From positions 1,612,001 to 1,676,000 of the forward strand of contig JACKFA010000001.1 of assembly GCA_020632715.1 (NCBI GenBank): DNA of 64,000 bases, in the 5' to 3' direction. The notes below the pieces were generated by a model, which was given only the letters and a program-made list of their open reading frames with translations, did no database searches and had not been told where the DNA came from. Source of the stretch: Deltaproteobacteria bacterium (GTDB taxonomy: Bacteria > Myxococcota_A > UBA9042 > PHBI01). Position numbers and translations under genes: made by a program. Shown here one piece after another: positions 35,120 to 42,299 of the stretch (positions within the stretch are counted from its first letter, which is position 1; each line of letters begins with the position of its first letter).

Positions 35120-35671
35120 ATGTCGAGAATGGACGCGACCGCGCCGGTGTTCACGCCCCCCATGAAGCGCTCCCGACTCGTCTGGACCCTCGCCCTCTTC
35201 GTCGGCCTCGTGGCCGCGGACCACGTCACGAAGCTCATCGCGGTGGACACGCTCGCCGGCGGGCCGCCTGCGGACGTCATCTCCGGGGTCTTCGACCTCA
35301 GCTTCCACCAGAACTTCGGCGTCGCCTTCAACCTCGAGCGGGTGCTGCCCGAGGGCGCGCGGACGCCCGCGGTCTTCGTCATCTCCGCGCTCGCGCTGAC
35401 GGCGCTCGGGATCGCCTGGTGGCGCCGCCGCCACGAGCTCTCCGCGCGCACCGTGGCCTACGCGGTCATCGCGAGCGGGGCCGTCGGGAACCTCGTCGAC
35501 CGGCTCATCCGCGGCTACGTCGTCGACTTCCTGCACCTCCATGGCTGGCCGGTCTTCAACGTGGCGGACATCGCGATCGTGGCCGGCGTGGTGCTGCTCG
35601 TGATCGTGTCGTTCCGGGAGGCGCGCGCCGAGGCCCGCGAAGCCCGCGCAGCCCGCGCGCAGGCGCCCTGA
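35120..35671 (+). CDS. lspA: Lipoprotein signal peptidase (signal peptidase II)
   Basis: An inner-membrane aspartyl peptidase that removes signal peptides from prolipoproteins after lipidation. Four TM segments are visible. The conserved motifs NFGVAFNL, GNLVDRL (D127) and FNVADIAI (D150) carry the catalytic Asp pair. The frame from 35120 gives 183 residues. A start at 35162 (MKRSRLVW) gives 169, closer to the usual length. Neither has a strong ribosome site, so the choice is open. A charged Arg/Glu/Ala tail follows the last TM. It lies five bases after the M1 peptidase gene. The large number of lipoproteins in this window fits a demand for this enzyme. It should not be assumed to be the only copy in the genome. 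Confidence 0.93.
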   Translation: MSRMDATAPVFTPPMKRSRLVWTLALFVGLVAADHVTKLIAVDTLAGGPPADVISGVFDLSFHQNFGVAFNLERVLPEGARTPAVFVISALALTALGIAWWRRRHELSARTVAYAVIASGAVGNLVDRLIRGYVVDFLHLHGWPVFNVADIAIVAGVVLLVIVSFREARAEAREARAARAQAP

Positions 35672-35688
35672 CCGCGAGGGAGCCGCCG

Positions 35689-36096
35689 ATGCCCATCGAT
35701 CCGAGGGTCTTCGTCTTCGACCACGTCTCCGTCGGCGTCGCCGACCTCGAGCGCGCCGGCGCCTTCTACGACGCCTGCCTCGCGCCCCTCGGGCTGTCCC
35801 GCCTGTGGACGGCCCCGCGCGCCGTCGGCTACGGGCCGGGCGGCTACGAGGCCGAGGCGCCGTTCGCGCTGGTCCTCGGCGGCGACGAGGCGCGGGCCCC
35901 CGGGAAGGGCGCGCACCTCGCCTTCGTGGCGCCGAGCCGCGAGGCCGTGGCGGCCTTCCACGCCGCGGCGCTCGCCCACGGCGGCGTCGACGACGGGCCG
36001 CCCGGGATCCGCTACGGCGACGACCCCGGCTACTACGCGGCCTTCGTGCTCGACCCCGACGGCCACCGCGTCGAGGCCGTGCTCCACGAGCGCTGA
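35689..36096 (+). CDS. VOC-superfamily (glyoxalase/dioxygenase fold) protein
   Basis: A 135-residue protein with two beta-alpha-beta-beta-beta units. It begins FDHVSVGVADLERAGAFYDA and ends LDPDGHRVEAVLHE, as in small VOC proteins of the glyoxalase/bleomycin-resistance type. Metal ligands are plausible (His at residue 11, Glu near the C-terminus). The substrate is unknown. The start at 35689 has GAGGGAG nine to ten bases upstream. It follows lspA by 17 bases and may be transcribed with it. It is a different protein from the interrupted VOC gene at 60867, with which it shares only the general motif pattern. Confidence 0.87.
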   Translation: MPIDPRVFVFDHVSVGVADLERAGAFYDACLAPLGLSRLWTAPRAVGYGPGGYEAEAPFALVLGGDEARAPGKGAHLAFVAPSREAVAAFHAAALAHGGVDDGPPGIRYGDDPGYYAAFVLDPDGHRVEAVLHER

Positions 36097-36124
36097 CGCC
36101 GCGCCGCCGCGGCGCCGCCCGGCC

Positions 36125-37969
36125 TCACGGGTAGTAGCAGCGGAGGCTCACGGTGAGGCCGTTGTCGTTCACGTCCTCGGCCCAGCCGTTGCCCTGGTAG
36201 CTCGCGCGCCAGGCGTACCCCGGGCAGTCGTAGTAGGCCTCGAGCTGCGTGCTGTGCGTCAGCCGGTTGCAGAACGCCTCGGTGTCCGAGTAGCGCGACC
36301 GCTCCGGGTACCAGCCGGGCGTGCAGTGCATGCCGTTCGGCATCGCCTTCCCGTCGACGAGCAGGTTCGTGCACTCGGTGTACTCCGCGGTCTGGTTCGT
36401 CGCGCTGCACGTGACGGTCCTCCCCACCACGACCTGCGACGCCTGGAAGGCGAACGGCGCCGGCGTGCAGGTGTCCGGCGCTGAGCAGACCATGTCGGCG
36501 CCACACGCCGGGTCGCAGACGGGCGCGTCGCAGAGGACGCCGCCGTAGCCGGTGCCTTCGCAGTCGCAGACCTCGGGGGCGCCGCAGCTCCCGTGCGCGC
36601 AGGGGGTCGTGCAGATCGGCTGGTCGCACGCGGCGCCCTCGTAGCCGGACGCCCCGCAGTCGCAGGTGCCGTCGGAGCGGCAGTTGCCGTGCGCGCAGAT
36701 GGGGTCGCAGTGCGGTGCCGTCACCGCGGTCGGGCCGACGCCGTAGAGGAAGCGGGTCGCGCCGTCGCCGCTCGCGCTGTAGGCCGTCCGCACGGCGGCG
36801 CCGGGCGCGCTCGACAGCGCCTCCGCGCCGCAGCTCCCGAGGTCGACGTCGAACGCGATGGCGGGGTAGACGGCGCCGTCGGCGACCACGCCCCCGACGA
36901 ACGAGTCCCCGTCGTCGCCGCCGTCGTCGGCCGTCGCGGTCGCGCGCAGCCGGCACGCGGAGATCGCCGGCTTCACGCCCAGCGCCACGTTCCAGTAGCG
37001 CACGTCGGCGCCGCTCGCGTCGGCGGCCTGCTGCCCCATGAAGGCGGCGACCTGGAAGAGGTAGTCGTCGCCGTCGACGCCGGGCGCCTCCTCGATCCAC
37101 GGGCGACACGCGCTGACGCCGTCGGAGCCGGCGACGCAGAGGTTGCCGGGCGTCGTCGCGTCCGGGCGGATGGTGAGGTCCGCCGCGAAGGTCTGCGCGT
37201 CGGAGGTGACGTCGCAGTCGAGCTCGAGGGCGCTCATGTAGAGGTCGGTCGCCCCGCCGCCGGCGCCAGCCGTGCAGGCGATGGCGAGGACGTTCGTGCG
37301 TCCGCGGGCGCCCGCGGCGTCGAAGAGGAGGTCGATGTCCTCGGAGCCGTCGCCGTCGCAGCCGTCGGCCGGGACGTCGTCGTCGGCGCAGCAGTCGAAC
37401 TTGGCCGAGCAGAAGATGTCGTCGAACGTGACGGCGACGTCGAAGAAGCCTTGGCTCGCTGGGCGCATGAGCGTGACGAGGAAGTCGGCGCGCGCGTCCT
37501 CGTTGGGGCGGCAGCTCACGGTCCTCGTGAGCGGCGCGGTCGCCGTCGGGTCGTCGAAGGGGAGCGCGGTCCCGACGACGGCCCCGGGCCCGGTCGTCGC
37601 CCCCGCGGCGAACGCGCCGGGCGAGGTGATCGCGTCCTCCTCGTAGAGCCCGACGACCCAGAGGTGGACCTCGTTGTCGAGGCCACCGGCGGCGCCGGCG
37701 CAGGGGCCGACGAAGGCGAAGGAGCCGGTGCCGTCGCCGTAGCGACTCGAGGTCACACGGCGCTGCCAGACCGGGGCGTCCTGGTCGTCGACGACCTCGA
37801 GGTCCCAGACCACGTCCCCGACGCCGGTGAGGCTCAGCGCGGCGACGTCGATCGCCACCTGGGGCGCCGCGGCCGCGACGCCGGGGGACGGGTCGCCGCT
37901 CCCGCACGCGGCGAGGGCGGCGGCGGTGAGGGTGGCGGAGGAGAGCTGGGCAACGAGTCGGCGCGTCAT
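36125..37969 (-). CDS. Lipoprotein with EGF-like repeats
   Basis: A 614-residue lipoprotein (signal ending AALAAC, C22) followed by GSGDPSP. I preferred the ATG at 37969 to one at 38005 because it starts directly at the signal peptide and has GAGG upstream. Residues 30-410 are a Cys-containing region without a recognised family (FDCCADDDVPADGCDGDGSED is a calcium-loop-like piece). Residues 420-495 are two to three EGF-like modules with the pattern CxxxCAHGxCxxxxxCDCxxxGYxGxxCD, which otherwise is common in animal adhesion proteins and in some myxobacterial surface proteins. The last 100 residues contain three Cys and end in YYP, possibly a carbohydrate-binding or adhesion head. It is convergent with the VOC gene at 35689. 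Confidence 0.75.
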   Translation of the reverse strand: MTRRLVAQLSSATLTAAALAACGSGDPSPGVAAAAPQVAIDVAALSLTGVGDVVWDLEVVDDQDAPVWQRRVTSSRYGDGTGSFAFVGPCAGAAGGLDNEVHLWVVGLYEEDAITSPGAFAAGATTGPGAVVGTALPFDDPTATAPLTRTVSCRPNEDARADFLVTLMRPASQGFFDVAVTFDDIFCSAKFDCCADDDVPADGCDGDGSEDIDLLFDAAGARGRTNVLAIACTAGAGGGATDLYMSALELDCDVTSDAQTFAADLTIRPDATTPGNLCVAGSDGVSACRPWIEEAPGVDGDDYLFQVAAFMGQQAADASGADVRYWNVALGVKPAISACRLRATATADDGGDDGDSFVGGVVADGAVYPAIAFDVDLGSCGAEALSSAPGAAVRTAYSASGDGATRFLYGVGPTAVTAPHCDPICAHGNCRSDGTCDCGASGYEGAACDQPICTTPCAHGSCGAPEVCDCEGTGYGGVLCDAPVCDPACGADMVCSAPDTCTPAPFAFQASQVVVGRTVTCSATNQTAEYTECTNLLVDGKAMPNGMHCTPGWYPERSRYSDTEAFCNRLTHSTQLEAYYDCPGYAWRASYQGNGWAEDVNDNGLTVSLRCYYP

Positions 37970-38157
37970 GCGGACCTCGGTGGCACCGACCCGGCGCGTT
38001 GGCATCGGGGCGCGATCGTCGTGGGGGAGGCGGCCTCGGCACGGGAGGCCAGGGAGCGCCAGGATAGGTGCCCCTTTGGCCTCGCCGCAACCGCTTTCGA
38101 GCGCGCCCGGGGCGCGATCGTCGCGCGCTTGTCACCGCGCCCGGTCGGCGACCTCGG

Positions 38158-38934
38158 CTACAGGTGGACGCCGCCCGCGACCTCGACGCGCTGCCCGTTG
38201 ATCCAGCCCGCCTCCGGCGAGAGCAGAAGCGCGACGGCGCCGCCGATGTCGTCCGGGAGGCCGACGCGCCCGAGGGCGGTCTGCCCGGCGATCATCTTGT
38301 TCACGTCGGCGTTGTCGCGCACGACGCCGCCGCCGAAGTCGGTCTCGATGGCGCCCGGGGCGAGCGTGTTGACGCGGATCCGCCGCGCGCCGAGCTCCGC
38401 CGCCATGTAGCGCGTGAGCGTCTCGACGGCCGCCTTCATCGAGGCGTAGGCGGCGTAGCCGGGGTACGAGAAGCGCGCGAGCCCGCTCGACACGTTCAGC
38501 ACGCTCCCGCCGTCGTTCATCAGCGGGAGCAGCCGCTGCGTCAGGAAGAACGGCGCCTTCAGGTGCACGTCCACGAGGCCGTCGAACTGCTCCTCGGTGG
38601 TCTGCTCGAACATCGCCCACACGCCGTGGCCGGCGTTGTTCACGAGGTGATCGAGGCGCTCGGCGCCGAAGCGGTCGGCGAGCGTGCTCGCGAGGCGCTC
38701 GGCGAAGGCGCCGTAGCTCGAGCTGTCGGCCACGTCGAGCTGCAGCGCCGCCGCGCGGCCGCCCTTGGCCTCGATCGCGGCGACGACGGCGCGCGCCTCG
38801 TCCTCGGCCGAGCGGTAGGTGATCACCACGCCGACGCCGCGGTCGGCGAGGTGGAGCGCCATGCTCTTGCCGAGGCCCCGGCTGCCGCCGGTGACGAGCG
38901 CGATGGTCGGGTTCTTCTGGGTCGCGTTGCTCAT
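38158..38934 (-). CDS. Short-chain dehydrogenase/reductase
   Basis: A 258-residue classical SDR. The cofactor loop is TGGSRGLG (15-22). NNAG is at 99-102, the catalytic Ser is within VSS (149-150), and the Tyr/Lys pair is Y163 and K167 (YASMK). Arg-containing residues after the first strand (TYRS) suggest NADP(H). The C-terminal INGQRVEVAGGVHL is typical. The start at 38934 has AGGGGAG about five bases upstream. It is transcribed away from a LysR regulator across 114 bases, a common arrangement in which the regulator controls the enzyme gene. The substrate is unknown. Confidence 0.9.
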   Translation of the reverse strand: MSNATQKNPTIALVTGGSRGLGKSMALHLADRGVGVVITYRSAEDEARAVVAAIEAKGGRAAALQLDVADSSSYGAFAERLASTLADRFGAERLDHLVNNAGHGVWAMFEQTTEEQFDGLVDVHLKAPFFLTQRLLPLMNDGGSVLNVSSGLARFSYPGYAAYASMKAAVETLTRYMAAELGARRIRVNTLAPGAIETDFGGGVVRDNADVNKMIAGQTALGRVGLPDDIGGAVALLLSPEAGWINGQRVEVAGGVHL

Positions 38935-38989
38935 GATGACTCCCCTTGCGTGGGCCGCCGTGATGCGGTGTGCTGATGAATAGACCCGG

Positions 38990-39044
38990 CGCCGCCACCG
39001 CGAAAGAGGCGGCGAACCGACACACTGTTCGCGAAAGGAGAACA
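38990..39044. promoter_or_regulatory. Inverted repeats in the SDR/LysR divergent region
   Basis: TGTTC (39026-39030) and GAACA (39040-39044) form an interrupted inverted repeat overlapping the LysR ribosome site (AAAGGAG at 39034-39040), so bound regulator could repress its own translation start region. A GC hairpin CGCCGCC/GGCGGCG spans 38990-39014. Both may be LysR-type operator parts. Confidence 0.35.
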
Positions 39045-39048
39045 ATCC

Positions 39049-39990
39049 ATGGAGCTCGACGCGCTGCGGGTCCTCGTCAAGGTGGCCGAGCTCCAGAGCT
39101 TCACGCACGCCGCCGAGCACCTCGGGATGTCCAAGTCACGCGCCTCCGTGCGGGTCCAGGAGCTCGAGACGGCCCTCGGGACGCGCCTCCTCCAGCGCAC
39201 CACGCGCACGGTGCGGCTCACCCCCGACGGGGAGCGCCTCCTCGGTCCCGCGCGACAATTGCTGGCCGACGCGGACGAGCTCGGGAACCTCTTCCTGGGC
39301 GCCCGCGGGCTCCGTGGGCTCGTGCGGGTGGACCTCCCGGCGACGATCGCGCGCGACCTCATCATCCCGAGCCTCCCCGACCTCCTCGCGCGCCACCCGC
39401 TGCTCGAGCTGCAGGTGAGCACCACCGACCGCCGGGTCGACGTCGTCCGCGAGGGCTTCGACTGCGTCCTGCGGGTCGGCGGCCTCGACGACTCCGGGCT
39501 CGTCGCGCGCCGCCTCGGCGCCCTGCCCATGGTCAACTGCGCGAGCCCCGCCTACCTCCGCCGCCACGGGGTCCCGGCGACCCTCGACGACCTCGACCGC
39601 CACGTCGTCATCGACTACGCGCAGCGCTTCGGCGCGAGCGCCCCCGGCTTCGAGCACCGCGCTCCGGATGGCGCCTACGTGGACCGCCCGATGCGCGCGG
39701 TCCTGTCGGTCAACAGCGCCGACGCCTACCGCGTCGCGTGCCTCGCGGGGCTCGGGATCATCCAGGTCCCGCGCCACTCGGTCCGCGAGCACCTCGACGA
39801 CGGCTCGCTCGTCGAGGTCCTCCCAGACCACCCCTGCGCGCCGATGCCGGTGTCGATCGTGCACGCCCACGGGCGCCGCGTCCCGCGCCGCGTGCGCGCC
39901 GTCATGAGCTGGCTCGCCGACCTCGTCCGCGCCCACCTCGCGGTGACCGCCGACGTCCTGCCTGCCGCGCCCGAGCGCGCTCGCCGCTGA
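39049..39990 (+). CDS. LysR-family transcriptional regulator
   Basis: A 313-residue regulator. The N-terminal winged HTH spans residues 1-60 (FTHAAEHLGMSKSRASVRVQ) with an R-T-T-R-T-V-R-L-T wing. A helical linker and a periplasmic-binding-protein-like effector domain follow (from residue 88, with VDVVREGFDCVLRVG and LAGLGIIQVP). The DxxREGFDxxLRxG pattern places it with the CrgA/DmlR-type LysR proteins, which often control adjacent oxidoreductases. It is divergent from the SDR at 38158. The ribosome site is AAAGGAG nine bases before the ATG. It ends in an Arg-rich tail. Confidence 0.92.
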   Translation: MELDALRVLVKVAELQSFTHAAEHLGMSKSRASVRVQELETALGTRLLQRTTRTVRLTPDGERLLGPARQLLADADELGNLFLGARGLRGLVRVDLPATIARDLIIPSLPDLLARHPLLELQVSTTDRRVDVVREGFDCVLRVGGLDDSGLVARRLGALPMVNCASPAYLRRHGVPATLDDLDRHVVIDYAQRFGASAPGFEHRAPDGAYVDRPMRAVLSVNSADAYRVACLAGLGIIQVPRHSVREHLDDGSLVEVLPDHPCAPMPVSIVHAHGRRVPRRVRAVMSWLADLVRAHLAVTADVLPAAPERARR

Positions 39991-39999
39991 CCGCCTCCG

Positions 40000-40446
40000 T
40001 CAGCGCGGCGGCACCACGCGCGGGCCCCGGCCGTCGACCTCGTCGCCGCACGCCCGCTGCTGCGCCACGAGCGCGGCCGGCGGCGCGCACGGCAGGCGCG
40101 CCGGCTCCCAGCACGCGAGCGCGGCGTCCGGAGGCGCGCCCTCCGCGAGCCCGTCGAGGCAGTCGGCGCCCGCCTCGAGGTTCCGGACGCGGCACGTGAG
40201 ACCGGTCTCCGGGTCGTCGAGCCGCTCCCAGAGGCACGCGAAGAGGCGCCGGCTGCTCGCGAGCACCTCGGGGACGGCGTCCGCGCCCCACATCGCCGGC
40301 GTCGCCCGCGCCACCGCGCGCTCATGGCGCGCCTCGAGCGCGTCGCGCGCCGAAGAGCAGCCGCCCGCCGCGACCGCGAGCGCGGCCACGGCGACCGCTG
40401 CGCCGAGCCGCCGGTGGGGCCTCCCGTCGCCGTGGTGCCGTCCCAT
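40000..40446 (-). CDS. Small hypothetical lipoprotein
   Basis: A 148-residue protein with an Arg/His-rich start and a lipoprotein signal ending VAAGGC (C30). The mature part has six Cys residues (for example LFACLWER, GLTCRVRN, AACGDEV-like endings), likely forming disulfides in the periplasm. No domain is recognised. The start at 40446 is the closest ATG to the signal, and an upstream one at 40476 only adds ten residues. It lies between the LysR gene (convergent, 9 bases) and an SDR. Confidence 0.7.
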   Translation of the reverse strand: MGRHHGDGRPHRRLGAAVAVAALAVAAGGCSSARDALEARHERAVARATPAMWGADAVPEVLASSRRLFACLWERLDDPETGLTCRVRNLEAGADCLDGLAEGAPPDAALACWEPARLPCAPPAALVAQQRACGDEVDGRGPRVVPPR

Positions 40447-40509
40447 GGCGGCGTGGATAGCAGCCCACGACGACATCGTCGAGCGGCGACCTGGGGTGGT
40501 GCGGCGCGG

Positions 40510-41235
40510 TCACACGAGGCGGTACCCGCCGTCGACGTGGAGGGTCTCGCCGGTCACGAAGCCGCTCTCCATGAGGAAGAGCGCGGCGCGCGCGAGGTCG
40601 TCGGGCGATCCCACCCGCCGCGCGAGCATCCGCCCGCCGATCCCGGCGAGCCGCGCCGCCTTCTCGTCGCCCGCGATCCCGTCCCAGAGCTCCGTGTCCA
40701 CGATGCCCGGCGAGAGCGCGTTCACCCGGATCGGCGCGAGCTCCACCGCGAGCTGCCGCGCGAGCCCCTCGAGCCCCCCGTTGCAGAGCGACACGAGCGC
40801 CCCGCCCGCGTTCGGGCGGTCCGTCGCGACGCCCGTCGTGAGCGTCAGCGACCCGCCCGCGCGGAGCCGCGGCGCCCCATGCTTCGCGAGCAGGAGCCCC
40901 GCGAGGAGCTTCGAGCGCAGCGTCGCCATGGCGTCGTCCACCGCGAGCTCCGCGATGGGCTGCCAGCGGAGCTCCGCGCAGGTCATCACGACGTGATCGA
41001 CCTCCCCGACGGCCGCGAAGAGCGCCGCGACGTCGCCCTCGACCGTCGCGTCCGTCGCGATCCCGCGCGCCCGCCCCGGCGCCTCGAGCCGCGCCACCGC
41101 CGCCGCCACCCGCTCGCGGGAGCGACTCGCCACGACCACCTCCGAGGCACCCGCCGCGAGCGCCGCCCGCGCCACGCCGAAGCCGATCCCCGACGTCCCG
41201 CCGACCACCACCACGCGCTTCCCATCGAGCCCCAT
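40510..41235 (-). CDS. Short-chain dehydrogenase-like protein lacking the YxxxK motif
   Basis: A 241-residue Rossmann protein with the nucleotide loop GGTSGIGFG and the C-terminal VDGGYRLV end of the SDR family. Where the catalytic YxxxK should be, the sequence reads LVSLCNGGLEGL, so both Tyr and Lys are replaced. The Ser region (TLTTGVA) is also altered, and an HVVMTCAE replaces NNAG. Similar NGGLE-type SDR relatives exist in other bacteria and are thought to use a different mechanism or to be sensors. The ATG at 41235 has GGGAGGT six bases upstream, and a longer frame to 41328 adds no recognisable sequence. It is divergent from a second LysR gene. Confidence 0.85.
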   Translation of the reverse strand: MGLDGKRVVVVGGTSGIGFGVARAALAAGASEVVVASRSRERVAAAVARLEAPGRARGIATDATVEGDVAALFAAVGEVDHVVMTCAELRWQPIAELAVDDAMATLRSKLLAGLLLAKHGAPRLRAGGSLTLTTGVATDRPNAGGALVSLCNGGLEGLARQLAVELAPIRVNALSPGIVDTELWDGIAGDEKAARLAGIGGRMLARRVGSPDDLARAALFLMESGFVTGETLHVDGGYRLV

Positions 41236-41248
41236 GTCGCCACCTCCC

Positions 41249-41313
41249 ACTCGCGAGTCGTGCCGTATCGCGCCGCGCCGTCCTCGACGCGACGACGCGA
41301 TGCTGTATCGTGT
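41249..41313. promoter_or_regulatory. Direct repeats and palindrome between SDR and LysR
   Basis: A perfect ten-base palindrome ACTCGCGAGT lies at 41249-41258. Two imperfect direct repeats, TGCCGTATCGCGC (41261-41273) and TGCTGTATCGTGT (41301-41313), are 40 bases apart, that is about four helical turns, which is a typical spacing for a LysR tetramer. They probably mark the divergent operator. Confidence 0.4.
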
Positions 41314-41330
41314 CACTCGGGAGGGCAATC

Positions 41331-42278
41331 ATGGATAACGGGACGGTTCATGCCGAAAATGGGATGACCGGGTCGGGCGCCGCCGCGCTCCCGCTCGACG
41401 ACGCGCGCGTCTTCGCCGAGGTCGCGCGGGATCGCTCCTTCGCCGCCGCGGCGCGCCGCCTGCGCCTGCCGGCGAGCACGGTCAGCCGCGCCGTCGCGAG
41501 GCTCGAGGACGCCCTCGGCGCGCGCCTCCTCCACCGCACCTCGCGGCGCGTCTCGCTGACGGACGAGGGCCGCCTCCTGCTCGACCGCGCGGCCCCCCTC
41601 CTCGACGAGCTCGCGCACGTCCTCGGTGACACGGCGGATCGCGGCGACGCCCCCGCCGGCCGCCTCCGCGTCACCTGCCCGACGGTCATCGGCGGCGAGC
41701 GCATCGCGCCCGCGCTCATCGGCTTCGCCGCCGCCCATCCGCGCGTGCACGTCGACCTCCATGTCGGCAACGCCCTCGTCGACCTCGTGAACGAGGGCTT
41801 CGACCTCGCGTTCCGGGCCGGCCCCGTGACGGACCCCGACCTCGTCGCGAGGCGTATCTGGCGCGTCGACTACGCCCTCGCGGCCTCGCCCGACTTCGTC
41901 GCGCGCGAGCTCTCGGGGAAGACGACCATCACGCCCGAGGAGCTCGCCCGGCTCCCGGCCATCGGCGGGCAGGGGCCGCGCGAGTGGCGCTTCGTGCTCC
42001 CCGTCGGCCCCGTCACGACCGTGCGGCCGCGCGTCGTCTTCGAGGCGAGCGATCCGGGGATCGGCGTCATGGCCGCGCGCGCCGGGCTCGGCGTCGTGCG
42101 GACCCTCGCCCACCTCGCGCGCCGCGAGGGGGCCGGCCTCGTGACGCTCGAGGTCACGTGCGGCGAGCTCGACGGGCGCCACCTCTTCGCGGTCTACCCG
42201 TCGCGCCGCTACCTGCCGGAGCGCGTGAAGCTCGCCATCGCCTGGGTCGAGCGCGCCCTCCGCGACGACCCCACCTGA
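41331..42278 (+). CDS. LysR-family transcriptional regulator
   Basis: A 315-residue regulator. The first 20 residues are a non-conserved tail. The winged HTH is at about 20-80 (SFAAAARRLRLPASTVSRAVARLE). The effector domain starts near 108 and has VDLVNEGFDLAFRAG, the same CrgA/DmlR-type pattern as the LysR protein at 39049. GGGAGGG seven bases upstream supports ATG 41331 over an in-frame GTG at 41310. It is divergent from the YxxxK-less SDR at 40510. The two LysR proteins are clearly paralogous, so this SDR-LysR layout may be a duplicated or convergent module. Confidence 0.92.
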   Translation: MDNGTVHAENGMTGSGAAALPLDDARVFAEVARDRSFAAAARRLRLPASTVSRAVARLEDALGARLLHRTSRRVSLTDEGRLLLDRAAPLLDELAHVLGDTADRGDAPAGRLRVTCPTVIGGERIAPALIGFAAAHPRVHVDLHVGNALVDLVNEGFDLAFRAGPVTDPDLVARRIWRVDYALAASPDFVARELSGKTTITPEELARLPAIGGQGPREWRFVLPVGPVTTVRPRVVFEASDPGIGVMAARAGLGVVRTLAHLARREGAGLVTLEVTCGELDGRHLFAVYPSRRYLPERVKLAIAWVERALRDDPT

Positions 42279-42299
42279 GCCCTGCGCTGAGCCCGCCTC

